Shown here: positions 25,024 through 32,793 of the stretch, in pieces
Numbering within the stretch: the first letter of the stretch is position 1
Layout: every line of letters begins with the position of its first letter
Assembly (NCBI GenBank): GCA_036376135.1
Contig: DASVAW010000050.1
Span: 1-49,349 of the forward strand
From: Candidatus Polarisedimenticolaceae bacterium
GTDB lineage: Bacteria > Acidobacteriota > Polarisedimenticolia > Polarisedimenticolales > DASRJG01
Reading direction: 5' to 3'
Length of the DNA stretch: 49,349 bases
Position numbers and translations under genes: made by a program
The notes under the pieces: generated by a model
Seen by the model: only the letters and a program-made list of their open reading frames with translations
What the model was told of the DNA's origin: nothing
The model's database searches: none

Positions 25024-25960
25024 CCGGCTCGTCCGGCGGGCGGCGCAGCGCGGCGAGGAGCTCGCGGAAGTCCCGTGGCGGCTCCGACTGGAAGACGAGC
25101 GACTTCCCCGAAGGGCTCGCGAAGCCGAGCCGATACGCATGAAGCGCCACCCGCGCGATCCGCGGGGAAGGACGGCCGTAGGCGACGTCCCCGACGAGCG
25201 GGTGCCCCACCGCCGCGAACTGCACGCGGATCTGGTTGCGCCGGCCGGTCTCCAGGCGCACTTCGACGAGCGTGGCGTCCGTGAATCGTTCGAGGACGCG
25301 ATACGTGCAGGCGGCGTCGCGTCCCTCGGCCCCTTCGGGAACCGTGTGCACCTTCAGGCTCTTCGGGTTCTCCGCAAGCCGGTGCTCGAGGCGCCCGCGG
25401 TCCTTGTCGAGCCGCCCCTCGACCACCGCAAGATAGACGCGCTCGGGGCGCCCGCGGGCGAACTCCGAGCGGAGCGCGGCACGGGCGGCCCCGTGACGGG
25501 CGAAGGCGACGAGCCCCGAGGTGTAGCGATCGATCCGGTGCACCGCCTCGAGCGAGATTCCCTTCAAGCCACGCTTGCGGTAGTGGTGCTCGAGCCGCTC
25601 GAGCAGGGAGATGCCCTTGTCCGTGGGGGCCGGAACCGTGAGAACGCCCGGGGCTTTCTCCACGACGGCCACGTCGTCGTCCTCGTGGACCACGCGGAAC
25701 CCCGGTCCCTTGAGCGCGGCGGCGCGAGGGGCCTTGTAGCGACGCGCCGGGTCCCACGACGCTTCGACGACGTCCCCCGGAGACAGCCGGTGGTCGGCGC
25801 GGGTCGTCGTGGTCCCGTTCACGCGGGCGAGCCCCGAGGCGACGATCCCCTTGGCGTCGGCGTGGCTCAGCCCCGCCGCGTCGTGCAACGCCTTCGCGAC
25901 GGTCAGCCCCTTCGCATCCGGGGGGCAGAGGAACCGCAGGCGTCGTTCGGATGCGCTCAC
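24986..25960 (-). CDS. RluA-family pseudouridine synthase
   Basis: RNA-modifying enzyme of 324 residues that converts uridine to pseudouridine in rRNA or tRNA. An N-terminal S4 RNA-binding domain (SHADAKGIVASGLARVNG, then LSPGDVVE) precedes the catalytic domain, with the catalytic Asp in AVHRIDRYTSGLVAFA and the later RLETGRRNQIRVQFAAVGHPLVG. The C-terminal tail is unusually Arg- and Pro-rich. The target site is not readable from sequence. GTG 25960 overlaps the stop of the upstream antiporter gene as GTGA, an odd operon partner. The 3' end overlaps the FIST gene by 38 bases. Confidence 0.93.
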   Translation of the reverse strand: MSASERRLRFLCPPDAKGLTVAKALHDAAGLSHADAKGIVASGLARVNGTTTTRADHRLSPGDVVEASWDPARRYKAPRAAALKGPGFRVVHEDDDVAVVEKAPGVLTVPAPTDKGISLLERLEHHYRKRGLKGISLEAVHRIDRYTSGLVAFARHGAARAALRSEFARGRPERVYLAVVEGRLDKDRGRLEHRLAENPKSLKVHTVPEGAEGRDAACTYRVLERFTDATLVEVRLETGRRNQIRVQFAAVGHPLVGDVAYGRPSPRIARVALHAYRLGFASPSGKSLVFQSEPPRDFRELLAALRRPPDEPVRPRRAPARRYR

Positions 25961-27357
25961 GAGAAGAACACCCAGGTCGCGATCGCGAAGATCGGGATCA
26001 GGATCGGAAGGGTCCAGCGGAGGATGTAACCGAAGAACGAGGGCATCTCCACGCCCGACTCCTCGGCGATCGACTTCACCATGAAGTTCGGCGCGTTGCC
26101 GATGTACGTGTTCGCCCCCATGAAGACCGCCCCCGCGGAGACCGCCTCGAGCCCGTAGGGATGCTCCAGCACGAGGCGGGCGATCGCCTGGGCCTCAGGA
26201 ACTCCGGGGTAGATGCGCCCGATCTCCAGCGTGAGGAACGCGAGGTAGGTCGGTGCGTTGTCGAGGAACGACGACAACGTCCCCGTCGCCCAGAAGTAGT
26301 GTGCCGGCGTCTCGACGAGCTTCAGGAGGGCTCCGAGCGGACCCGATTCCCCCGCCCGAAGGATCGCGAGGGCCGGGATGATCGTCGTGAAGATCCCCAG
26401 GAAGAGGATCGCGACCTCGCGCATGGGTTCCCATGTGAACCCGTTCGCCTCGCGCAGCTCCTTTCGCGTCGTCCGGAGCGACGCCACGGCCATCGCGAGA
26501 ATGACGGCGTCGCGAACGAGTCCCGACACCGACAGGTGCACGCCGAGGACGTCCAACTCCCCGGCATCCCAGATCCCCGACAGCAGGACCGCGCCGACGA
26601 TCCCCGCGAGGAAGACGAGGTTGTGCAGGCCGTCGACGCGGAAACGGGCGTGGGCCGCCGACTCCTCGATCGGGACCTGCGCGATCCCCCCTTCGCGCCG
26701 CTCCTTGCGGTACAGGAGGAGGTCGACGACGAGGAACGCGGCGAGGGTCAGCCCCCCCACGAAGGCGAACAGCGGGGTCATGAACAATGTCCAGAAGAAC
26801 GGCACGCCGCGCAGGAACCCCAGGAATAACGGAGGGTCGCCGAGGGGGGTGAGACAACCGCCGATGTTCGACACGAGGAAGATGAAGAAGACGACCACGT
26901 GGACCTTGTGGCGCCGTACCTCGTTGGCCCGCAGCAACGGCCGGATCAGGAGCATCGACGCGCCGGTGGTGCCGATCCACGAGGCGAGCAGGGCGCCGAA
27001 GGCGAGGTAGGCCGTGTTGAAGGCCGGGGTCCCGGCGAATCGTCCCCGGACCACGATCCCGCCGGCCACGGTGTACAGGCCGAAGAGGATCAGGACGAAC
27101 GGCAGGTAGTCCGCCAGCAGGATGTGCAGGATCTCGTACCCCGCACGGCCGCGATAGGCGACCACGAAGGGAACCGCGAGGAGCAATCCCCAACCGATGG
27201 CGATCTTCGGGTAGTGGTGGTGCCAGAACCGGGGGAACAGCAGCGGCCCGAGCGCGATCGAAAGGAGCATGCCGACGAATGGGATGGCGCTCCAAATCGG
27301 CAGAATCTGTCCGAGCTCGACACCGGAACCGCCCGCGGCAGCCAGGACGGACGACAT
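25957..27357 (-). CDS. ArsB/NhaD-superfamily ion transporter (sodium:proton antiporter type)
   Basis: Ion transporter superfamily permease of 466 residues with about twelve helices. Typical half-helix loop motifs are FLVSNIGGCLTPLGDPPLFLG in the first half and LSSFLDNAPTYLAF followed by GANTYIGNAPNFMVK in the second; SNIGG/GDPP and DNAPT/GNAPN are the paired signatures of NhaD-type sodium/proton antiporters. It probably exports Na+ in exchange for H+. ATG 27357 is preferred to GTG 27363 since AGGAG lies five bases before it. The AT-rich stretch 27366-27405 upstream should hold its promoter. Confidence 0.88.
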   Translation of the reverse strand: MSSVLAAAGGSGVELGQILPIWSAIPFVGMLLSIALGPLLFPRFWHHHYPKIAIGWGLLLAVPFVVAYRGRAGYEILHILLADYLPFVLILFGLYTVAGGIVVRGRFAGTPAFNTAYLAFGALLASWIGTTGASMLLIRPLLRANEVRRHKVHVVVFFIFLVSNIGGCLTPLGDPPLFLGFLRGVPFFWTLFMTPLFAFVGGLTLAAFLVVDLLLYRKERREGGIAQVPIEESAAHARFRVDGLHNLVFLAGIVGAVLLSGIWDAGELDVLGVHLSVSGLVRDAVILAMAVASLRTTRKELREANGFTWEPMREVAILFLGIFTTIIPALAILRAGESGPLGALLKLVETPAHYFWATGTLSSFLDNAPTYLAFLTLEIGRIYPGVPEAQAIARLVLEHPYGLEAVSAGAVFMGANTYIGNAPNFMVKSIAEESGVEMPSFFGYILRWTLPILIPIFAIATWVFFS

Positions 27358-27404
27358 GCGCACTCCTAGTTTTTAATTCCTAAATTCAATGACGAATTGC
27401 GATA

Positions 27405-27433
27405 TTGCGGATCACCCCCCGGCACCGTACTCT
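27405..27433 (+). promoter_or_regulatory. Promoter of the RiPP-like peptide gene
   Basis: TTGCGG (27405-27410), a spacer of exactly 17 bases and TACTCT (27428-27433). This gives a leader of about 45 bases ending in GGAGG seven bases before ATG 27485. It lies at the edge of the AT-rich patch 27366-27405, which contrasts with the GC-rich surroundings and also faces the divergent antiporter gene. Confidence 0.62.
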
Positions 27434-27484
27434 ACATCGCAGTTGCAGGACGGGGTCGAAGCCGAACCCGACGGAGGTCTCGCG

Positions 27485-27655
27485 ATGCCGACGAAACGTG
27501 CCTACGAAAAACCCCAGATGACCGCGTATGCGGTGAAGGACATCGTCGAGCAGATCGGGCCCGCCCAGGCCGCCGGCGCCAGCGGAACCGTCGACACGAA
27601 GCCGTTCAGCGAGTCCACCCTGACCGGACGCTCCGGCTCAAACTTCCGGCGCTAG
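27485..27655 (+). CDS. Small RiPP-like precursor peptide (lasso-type leader pattern), orphan
   Basis: Peptide of 56 residues, coding supported by strong G/C preference at third codon positions, a good promoter and a GGAGG ribosome site seven bases before the ATG. The N-terminal part reads RAYEKPQMTAYAVKDIVEQ, with the YxxPxΦ pattern by which lasso and related leaders are recognised by RRE proteins. IGPAQAAG then separates it from a Gly/Ser/Thr-rich, basic tail ending SNFRR. If cleavage were before the G of GASGTVD, an Asp would stand at position 7. No cyclase, protease, RRE or exporter gene is nearby, so maturation is speculative. The last 18 bases overlap the convergent ClC gene. A longer frame from ATG 27389 lacks a ribosome site. 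Confidence 0.7.
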   Translation: MPTKRAYEKPQMTAYAVKDIVEQIGPAQAAGASGTVDTKPFSESTLTGRSGSNFRR

Positions 27656-29692
27656 CCGGTCGAGGGCCGCAGCCGGGCCGAGAAGCACCACCGCATCCGT
27701 TTCTTCCAGCCGCAGGTCGGGGGGCGCAGGGGAGATCTCCTTCGGTCCGTCGGCCGTTTCCTTGCGGATCGCCAACACGAAGACGCCGTGGCGCCCGTAC
27801 GGGTCGGCCTGCTGCAGGGTCTGACCGAGCCACCCCTCCGGCGGGCGGATCTCGCGGATCGTCAGGTCTCCCGAGCGACGACTCCCGACCTCGGGAGACG
27901 GGACGCGCGCCCCGAGGTACTGCGCGAGGACCATGCGCCGTCGCAGGACCTCGCGATCGAGGGCCTGCACGACGTCCCGGCGGGCCACCGTGCCGACGAG
28001 CTGATCGGGGTCGTCGGTCGCGACGACCGGCAGTTGCGCCAGCTCGAGCTGCGAGAAGCGCCGGAGCACCTCGTCGAGCGGGGTCCGAGGCGTGACGCGC
28101 GCCACGTCCCGGACGAGATCGGAGGCGACGAGACTCTCCCGTAACGCCGCTTCCCCGGCGACCTGGAAGGCGTCCCGCAGGTCGATCGCGCCGACGAGCC
28201 GCCCGTCGATCCCGAGGACGTAGATTGCGGTCTGGCGGCTTTGCGAGAAGCGGTCGAGGACCTCGCGCAGCCTCGCATCGACCCGCACGGTGAGCGGGTC
28301 GGTCCGGACGAGATCCTCCGCGCGCAGCGACGCGATCGCCATCTGCTCGAAGGCCACGTCGAAATCGACCCCGCGTCGACGGAGCGCTTCCGTGTAGATC
28401 GAGTCCCTGCGCAGCTGCCGCGCGACCCAGGTCGCGGTCGTGGTGACGAGCGCCAGCGGCATCACCGCCCCGTAGTTCTGGCACATCTCGAAGACGATGA
28501 TCAGCGCGGTGATCGGCGCGAAGGTCGTCGCGGCGATCGCCGCGCTCATGCCCCCCAGCGCCCAGAAGACCGGGGAGACGGCAAGCCCCGGGAAGAGGGC
28601 GTCGATCCCGAGTCCGTACAACGCCCCGCTCGCCGCTCCGACCAGCAACGCCGGGGTGAAGACGCCCCCGGAGCCCCCCGATCCCAGCGACACGGCGGTC
28701 GCGATGATCTTGGCGAGCGCGAGCGGCAGGAGGACCTTGGCCGCGATGCTCCCGCTGAGGACCTCCCGCACCCCGTCGTAGCCGTTCCCCCAGACCTCGG
28801 GGATCCAGGCCGCGACGAGCCCGACGATCGCCCCGCCGAGGGCCATGCGCGCCCAGATCGGGAGTCTGAGCTTCGCAAACGTCTTCTCGGAGGCCTCGAT
28901 CGCGCCCCGCAAGACGAGTCCCGCCCAGGCGACGAGCGCGCCGAGCAGGGCGAACAGCGGGAGGGAGAGGAGCGTCGGCGCGTGCTCGGCGGGGACGGGG
29001 TAGAGCGGCCCCGACCCGAAGAACCCCCACGAGACCATCGTCGAGGTGACCGCCGCGAGGACGACGGGCCCGAAGATCTCGAGGGCGAAGTTCCCGTGCA
29101 CCACCTCCATGACGAACATGGCCGCGCCGATCGGCGCGTTGTAGGCGGCGGCCATCCCGGCGGCGACGCCGCACCCGATCAGCACGCGCCTCCGCTCGAC
29201 GGGGACCTGCAGGGCCGACCCCAGCCGCGATGCGGCCGATGCGGCGATCTGGACGATCGGCCCCTCGCGGCCCACCGAGCCCCCGGTGGCGTTGAGCAGC
29301 ACCGATCCGAACGACGCCTTCAGCGACCGCGCGAGGTCCAGGCGCGCGGTCCCCTTCAGCGAGACCGCTTCCATGATCTCGGAGGTCCCCTCGCCGCCGC
29401 CGGCCTTCCCGCGGCGCAGGTACCAGGCGAGCAGCCCCGCGGCGAGGCCCCCCGCGGCGGGGGCGAGCACGATCATCGGAAGGCCCAGCCCGCGCGCGAC
29501 GGCGAGCGGCTCGTCGGCGCTCGAGAACGCCAAGGACTGGATCGCGAGTCCGCCCGAGCGCACGGCGAGCGCCGCGAGGGCACCGAGCCCCCCGGCCGCG
29601 ACGACGAGCGCGACCGACCAGCCCCGCTCGTCGGTGCGGAAACGTCTCCGCGTCCACAGGAGCGGCCGCAGGAGGTCGCGAGGACGGATCAC
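27638..29692 (-). CDS. ClC chloride channel/antiporter with CBS pair and RCK_C domain
   Basis: Membrane protein of 684 residues. The ClC core (about 20-440) has GSVGREGPIVQIA, which includes the gating Glu of GREGP, and GSGGVFTPALL. The first filter motif, normally GSGIP or GHGVP, reads GEGTSEIMEAV, so the Pro is lost. Two CBS domains (about 460-590) follow, for nucleotide sensing, and then an RCK_C/TrkA_C-like tail with REIRPPEGW and LEETDAVVLLG. It conducts or exchanges Cl- (or a similar anion) under ligand control. GTG 29692 overlaps the LOG stop as GTGA. Last gene of the operon beginning at 35722. Confidence 0.93.
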   Translation of the reverse strand: MIRPRDLLRPLLWTRRRFRTDERGWSVALVVAAGGLGALAALAVRSGGLAIQSLAFSSADEPLAVARGLGLPMIVLAPAAGGLAAGLLAWYLRRGKAGGGEGTSEIMEAVSLKGTARLDLARSLKASFGSVLLNATGGSVGREGPIVQIAASAASRLGSALQVPVERRRVLIGCGVAAGMAAAYNAPIGAAMFVMEVVHGNFALEIFGPVVLAAVTSTMVSWGFFGSGPLYPVPAEHAPTLLSLPLFALLGALVAWAGLVLRGAIEASEKTFAKLRLPIWARMALGGAIVGLVAAWIPEVWGNGYDGVREVLSGSIAAKVLLPLALAKIIATAVSLGSGGSGGVFTPALLVGAASGALYGLGIDALFPGLAVSPVFWALGGMSAAIAATTFAPITALIIVFEMCQNYGAVMPLALVTTTATWVARQLRRDSIYTEALRRRGVDFDVAFEQMAIASLRAEDLVRTDPLTVRVDARLREVLDRFSQSRQTAIYVLGIDGRLVGAIDLRDAFQVAGEAALRESLVASDLVRDVARVTPRTPLDEVLRRFSQLELAQLPVVATDDPDQLVGTVARRDVVQALDREVLRRRMVLAQYLGARVPSPEVGSRRSGDLTIREIRPPEGWLGQTLQQADPYGRHGVFVLAIRKETADGPKEISPAPPDLRLEETDAVVLLGPAAALDRLAPEV

Positions 29693-30516
29693 GCGTCCCG
29701 CAATCCGGAGGCCGGAGGCTCCGGGGGCTCGGACTCGAGGTAGAGCCCGGACAGCTGCGAGCTGAGGTGATCGAAGGCCTCGTCGACCGAGTCCACCACG
29801 CGGAACAGCCCGAGGTCGCCGGGGGAGATCGTCCCCCACGCGACGAGGGCGTCGAGGTGCAGCACGTCGTTCCAGAACTCCCGCCCGTAGAGGACGATCG
29901 GCATGCGTTTGGCGCTCTTTCCGGTCTGGACGAGGGTGAGCAGCTCGAACAACTCGTCCATCGTCCCGAAGCCGCCCGGAAACACCACGAGTGCCTTGGC
30001 GAGGTAGACGAACCAGAACTTCCGCATGAAGAAGTAGTGGAACTCGAAGCCGAGCTCGCGCGTGATGAAGCGGTTCATCGTCGGTTCGTTGGGCAGACTG
30101 ATGCCCAGGCCGATCGAGATCCCCGCGGCTTCCGACGCGCCGCGGTTCGCCGCCTCCATGATCCCCGGGCCGCCGCCCGAGCAAACGATGAAGCGCCGGG
30201 TCGTCCGCGACAGTCCCTTCGACCACTCGGTCATCCGGCGCGCGAGCACCCGCGCGTCTTCGTAGTACCGGGACAGCTTGACGGCGCGCTCGGCGGCGGC
30301 CGTGGCCGAGGGATCGCCGGACTCGCGTGTCCTCTCGAGTTGCTCGCGTGCCTCATCCGGAGGAAGCGTCCGCGCCGAGCCGAAGAAGACGACCGTGTCC
30401 TTGACGCCGTAACGCGCGAATCGCGCCTGCGGCTCGAGGTACTCGCTGAGGATCCGCAAGGTCCGCGCCTCGCGGCTGCTCAGGAACTCCATGTTCTTGT
30501 ATGCCTTGTCCACCAT
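29689..30516 (-). CDS. LOG-family (TIGR00730-like) nucleotide phosphoribohydrolase
   Basis: Rossmann-fold protein of 275 residues. The LOG signature is complete: VVFFGSARTLPPDE at the nucleotide site, SGGGPGIMEAANRGA, and VVFPGGFGTMDELFE with the catalytic Arg/Glu network. LOG enzymes release the base from cytokinin nucleotides or other 5'-monophosphates; bacterial members are broad. ATG 30516 (MVDKAYKNMEF) is preferred over an upstream in-frame start. It begins ten bases after the EamA stop. An AT-rich CATAAT sits there, but operonic transcription is more likely than a new promoter. Coupled to ClC by GTGA. Confidence 0.9.
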   Translation of the reverse strand: MVDKAYKNMEFLSSREARTLRILSEYLEPQARFARYGVKDTVVFFGSARTLPPDEAREQLERTRESGDPSATAAAERAVKLSRYYEDARVLARRMTEWSKGLSRTTRRFIVCSGGGPGIMEAANRGASEAAGISIGLGISLPNEPTMNRFITRELGFEFHYFFMRKFWFVYLAKALVVFPGGFGTMDELFELLTLVQTGKSAKRMPIVLYGREFWNDVLHLDALVAWGTISPGDLGLFRVVDSVDEAFDHLSSQLSGLYLESEPPEPPASGLRDA

Positions 30517-30526
30517 GGTGGGCGCA

Positions 30527-31411
30527 TTATGCGCGACCTGCGGCGCGTTGGACGAGGGCGACTCCCGCAAGGGCCAGGGCGCCCCCCAGGATCGCGTGAA
30601 GTCGGATCGACTCGCCCAGCAAGAGCGCCGCGGAGGCGACGGTGACCAGCGGCTGCAGGTACTGGAACGAGGTCAGCGTCCCGGGCTCGAGTCGCTCGAG
30701 GGCGGTGGCCCAGCAGATCCACCCCGCGGCGGTGCAGCCGACACCGAGATAGACGAGCGCCGCCCAGGCGCCGGCGCCCGCGCGGACGAACTCGCCGGGG
30801 TCGCCGAGAAGCAGGAACGCACCCGCCAGCAGCGGCGTCCCGATCGCGAGGGTGCGAAGGGTGATCGCGATCGGCGAGCGACGCGCCAGCAGACGCCGGG
30901 CGACGAGGGTGTAGACCGCCCAGTTGAGCGCGGAAGCGAGGATCAGCAGATCCCCGCGCGTCGCCGGAAGGGCGAGGGAGGCCCCCCGCGAGGCGACGAC
31001 GATCAAGGCCCCGGAGAGGCCGACGGCCGTCCCCGCGATCTTGGCGAGCGGGAAACGCTCCCCGAGGAACGCGGCGGAGAGCACCGCCGTGAACAGCGGG
31101 ATCATCGTGACGAGCCACCCGGAGTTCTGCACCGTCGTCCAGAGCAGGGCCTGCGACTGCAGCCAGGTCTGCGCCACGACCCCCATCAGGGCGAGCAGCA
31201 GGAGCGTCGGCCCGTCGCCGCGCGCCGGACGGTCCGACCGCACGGGGAGCAGGGGCGCGGCGATCGCGATCGCCGCCATGGCGAGCGCCGCGCGCCCGAA
31301 GGTGATCGTGACGGGGCTGAAGGCGGCGAGGGCGATCTTGGCCGCGGCGAACGACGTTCCCCAGAGGAAGACGGGGACCAGGGCGAACAGCCACGTCGAC
31401 CGACGGTTCAC
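30527..31411 (-). CDS. EamA-family (DMT) exporter
   Basis: Ten-helix drug/metabolite transporter of 294 residues with the two EamA repeats. The first half has PVFLWGTSFAAAKIAL and the second has ASALNWAVYTLVARRLL; the repeats end near FLGERF and LLGESI, the conserved ExI/ExF junctions. Such proteins export amino acids or other small metabolites; the substrate is unknown. GTG 31411 overlaps the FG-GAP gene stop (GTGA). Confidence 0.92.
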   Translation of the reverse strand: MNRRSTWLFALVPVFLWGTSFAAAKIALAAFSPVTITFGRAALAMAAIAIAAPLLPVRSDRPARGDGPTLLLLALMGVVAQTWLQSQALLWTTVQNSGWLVTMIPLFTAVLSAAFLGERFPLAKIAGTAVGLSGALIVVASRGASLALPATRGDLLILASALNWAVYTLVARRLLARRSPIAITLRTLAIGTPLLAGAFLLLGDPGEFVRAGAGAWAALVYLGVGCTAAGWICWATALERLEPGTLTSFQYLQPLVTVASAALLLGESIRLHAILGGALALAGVALVQRAAGRA

Positions 31412-32793
31412 GGGGCACGTTTCGGAGCGATGATCCGGATCGTCGATCCGGAGGCCACGATCACCTCGGGGGCCGCGTCGCCGTCGATGTCCTCCACCCG
31501 GACGCCGGTGCCCCCGCCGACCGGTCCTCCGTCCACCCCCGACGCTCCGATCGAGATCGAGAACCCGCCGCCGCCCCCGGGATCGCCCGCCGGCACGTCC
31601 AGGTACGGCCTCGGCTCGACGACGCGCCGGCCGTCGGCGGTGGCGCGCCCGCGAAACGCCTTGAGGCGCGCACCGGCGACGAGCGCGAGGTCGGGCACGG
31701 CGTCGCCGTCCAGGTCCCGATCGAAACCGAGCCATCCGGGGGAATCCTCGTCGAGGCCGACCTCCGTGCGGCGCGCCGGCCCGAACCCCCCCGCGCCGTC
31801 CGCGAGCCGGACCTCGACCGCCGCCTTCACCGATCGAAGGCCCTTCCAGTAGGCGATCGCGAGGTCGTCCCGTCCGTCGCCGTTCAGGTCGCGGGTCACG
31901 AACGTCGCCGGCTGCCAGAGGTTCATGTCCGTCTCGGAGGCCAGGCGCGCCTCGACGCCGGCCCGCGTGCGGTCGGAGCGGAGCGGGAAGACGCGAAGGC
32001 GTTTCTCCCCGAATACCTCGAGCTTCGTCGCGTCCATCGTCGTGACGACGGCGTGCGGTTCGCCGTCGAGCGTCACGATCGCGCTGTCGAGCACGCGCTC
32101 GGGGGAAGGGAGCCGGCCCCAGCAGGTCTCGAAGGCGGGCGGCCAGGCCGTCGCGTCGGCGGCGTAGATCCTCACGCGCTCGAGGCCCACCGCGACGGGG
32201 GGGGTCACCAGGCGGCCGGCGATCGCGACAAGGGGGAGGGAGACGACGTTGAGGCCGTTGGATGCGCGGCGCACCTCCACCGGGATGGCCGCCTCGGGGA
32301 GCCGGGTCGTCCCGGACGCGTCCACCCGCCAGGCGACGAGCGATCCCGGTCCGGCGGCGAGGACGAGCGGCGCGCCGTCGAGTGCGCGGTCGAACCGGAT
32401 CCCTCGGTTCGTGCGCAGCGCCGGGTCGGTGATCCACGGCACCCATCGCGGGGTCTCGGTCGGGTCGAGGCGGTCGATCGCCCCTTCGCGCGAGGCGACG
32501 AGGGTCGTGGCCGTCCCGGCGCCAAGGCGCGGCGCGAGGACCGTCGCCTCCCGGGGAAGGGGAGGCGCCGCCAGCGGAGACACTCCCGGCCGCGCAGGGT
32601 CGAGGGAGAGGCGGAGCAGCCGCTGCTCTCCGCCGGGATCCTGGCGGACGACGAGGACGATCTCGCGACGGCCGTCGGCCGCTTCGGTCGGAAGCCACGC
32701 GACGATCGTTCCCTCGACTTGCGCTTCGAGGATCGACGCGCCCGGGACCTCCGTCCACGCCGGCGCCGCCGCCAGGAGGATCGCCGCGATCAT
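31408..32793 (-). CDS. Secreted FG-GAP/VCBS-repeat protein 1
   Basis: Exported beta-propeller-like protein of 461 residues. A short signal peptide (MIAAILLAAAPAWT) is followed by about 250 residues of beta-rich sequence, then FG-GAP/VCBS calcium-binding repeats: RDLNGDGRDDLAIAY, RDLDGDAVPDLALV and EDIDGDAAPEVIVA. The Asp/Gly loops are typical of integrin-type Ca2+ sites. Its role is not known; surface binding is likely. ATG 32793 has GGAGGGG before it and overlaps the stop of the second FG-GAP gene (ATGA). Confidence 0.85.
   Translation of the reverse strand: MIAAILLAAAPAWTEVPGASILEAQVEGTIVAWLPTEAADGRREIVLVVRQDPGGEQRLLRLSLDPARPGVSPLAAPPLPREATVLAPRLGAGTATTLVASREGAIDRLDPTETPRWVPWITDPALRTNRGIRFDRALDGAPLVLAAGPGSLVAWRVDASGTTRLPEAAIPVEVRRASNGLNVVSLPLVAIAGRLVTPPVAVGLERVRIYAADATAWPPAFETCWGRLPSPERVLDSAIVTLDGEPHAVVTTMDATKLEVFGEKRLRVFPLRSDRTRAGVEARLASETDMNLWQPATFVTRDLNGDGRDDLAIAYWKGLRSVKAAVEVRLADGAGGFGPARRTEVGLDEDSPGWLGFDRDLDGDAVPDLALVAGARLKAFRGRATADGRRVVEPRPYLDVPAGDPGGGGGFSISIGASGVDGGPVGGGTGVRVEDIDGDAAPEVIVASGSTIRIIAPKRAP

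Noticed and set aside
27389-27484. Longer version of the RiPP-like peptide from ATG 27389
   Set aside because: It has no ribosome site and would place the inferred promoter inside the coding sequence; the ATG at 27485 has a proper GGAGG site.
30516-30531. CATAAT as a separate leaderless promoter for the LOG gene
   Set aside because: It overlaps the EamA stop codon and the gene is ten bases downstream in a tight operon, so read-through is the simpler explanation.
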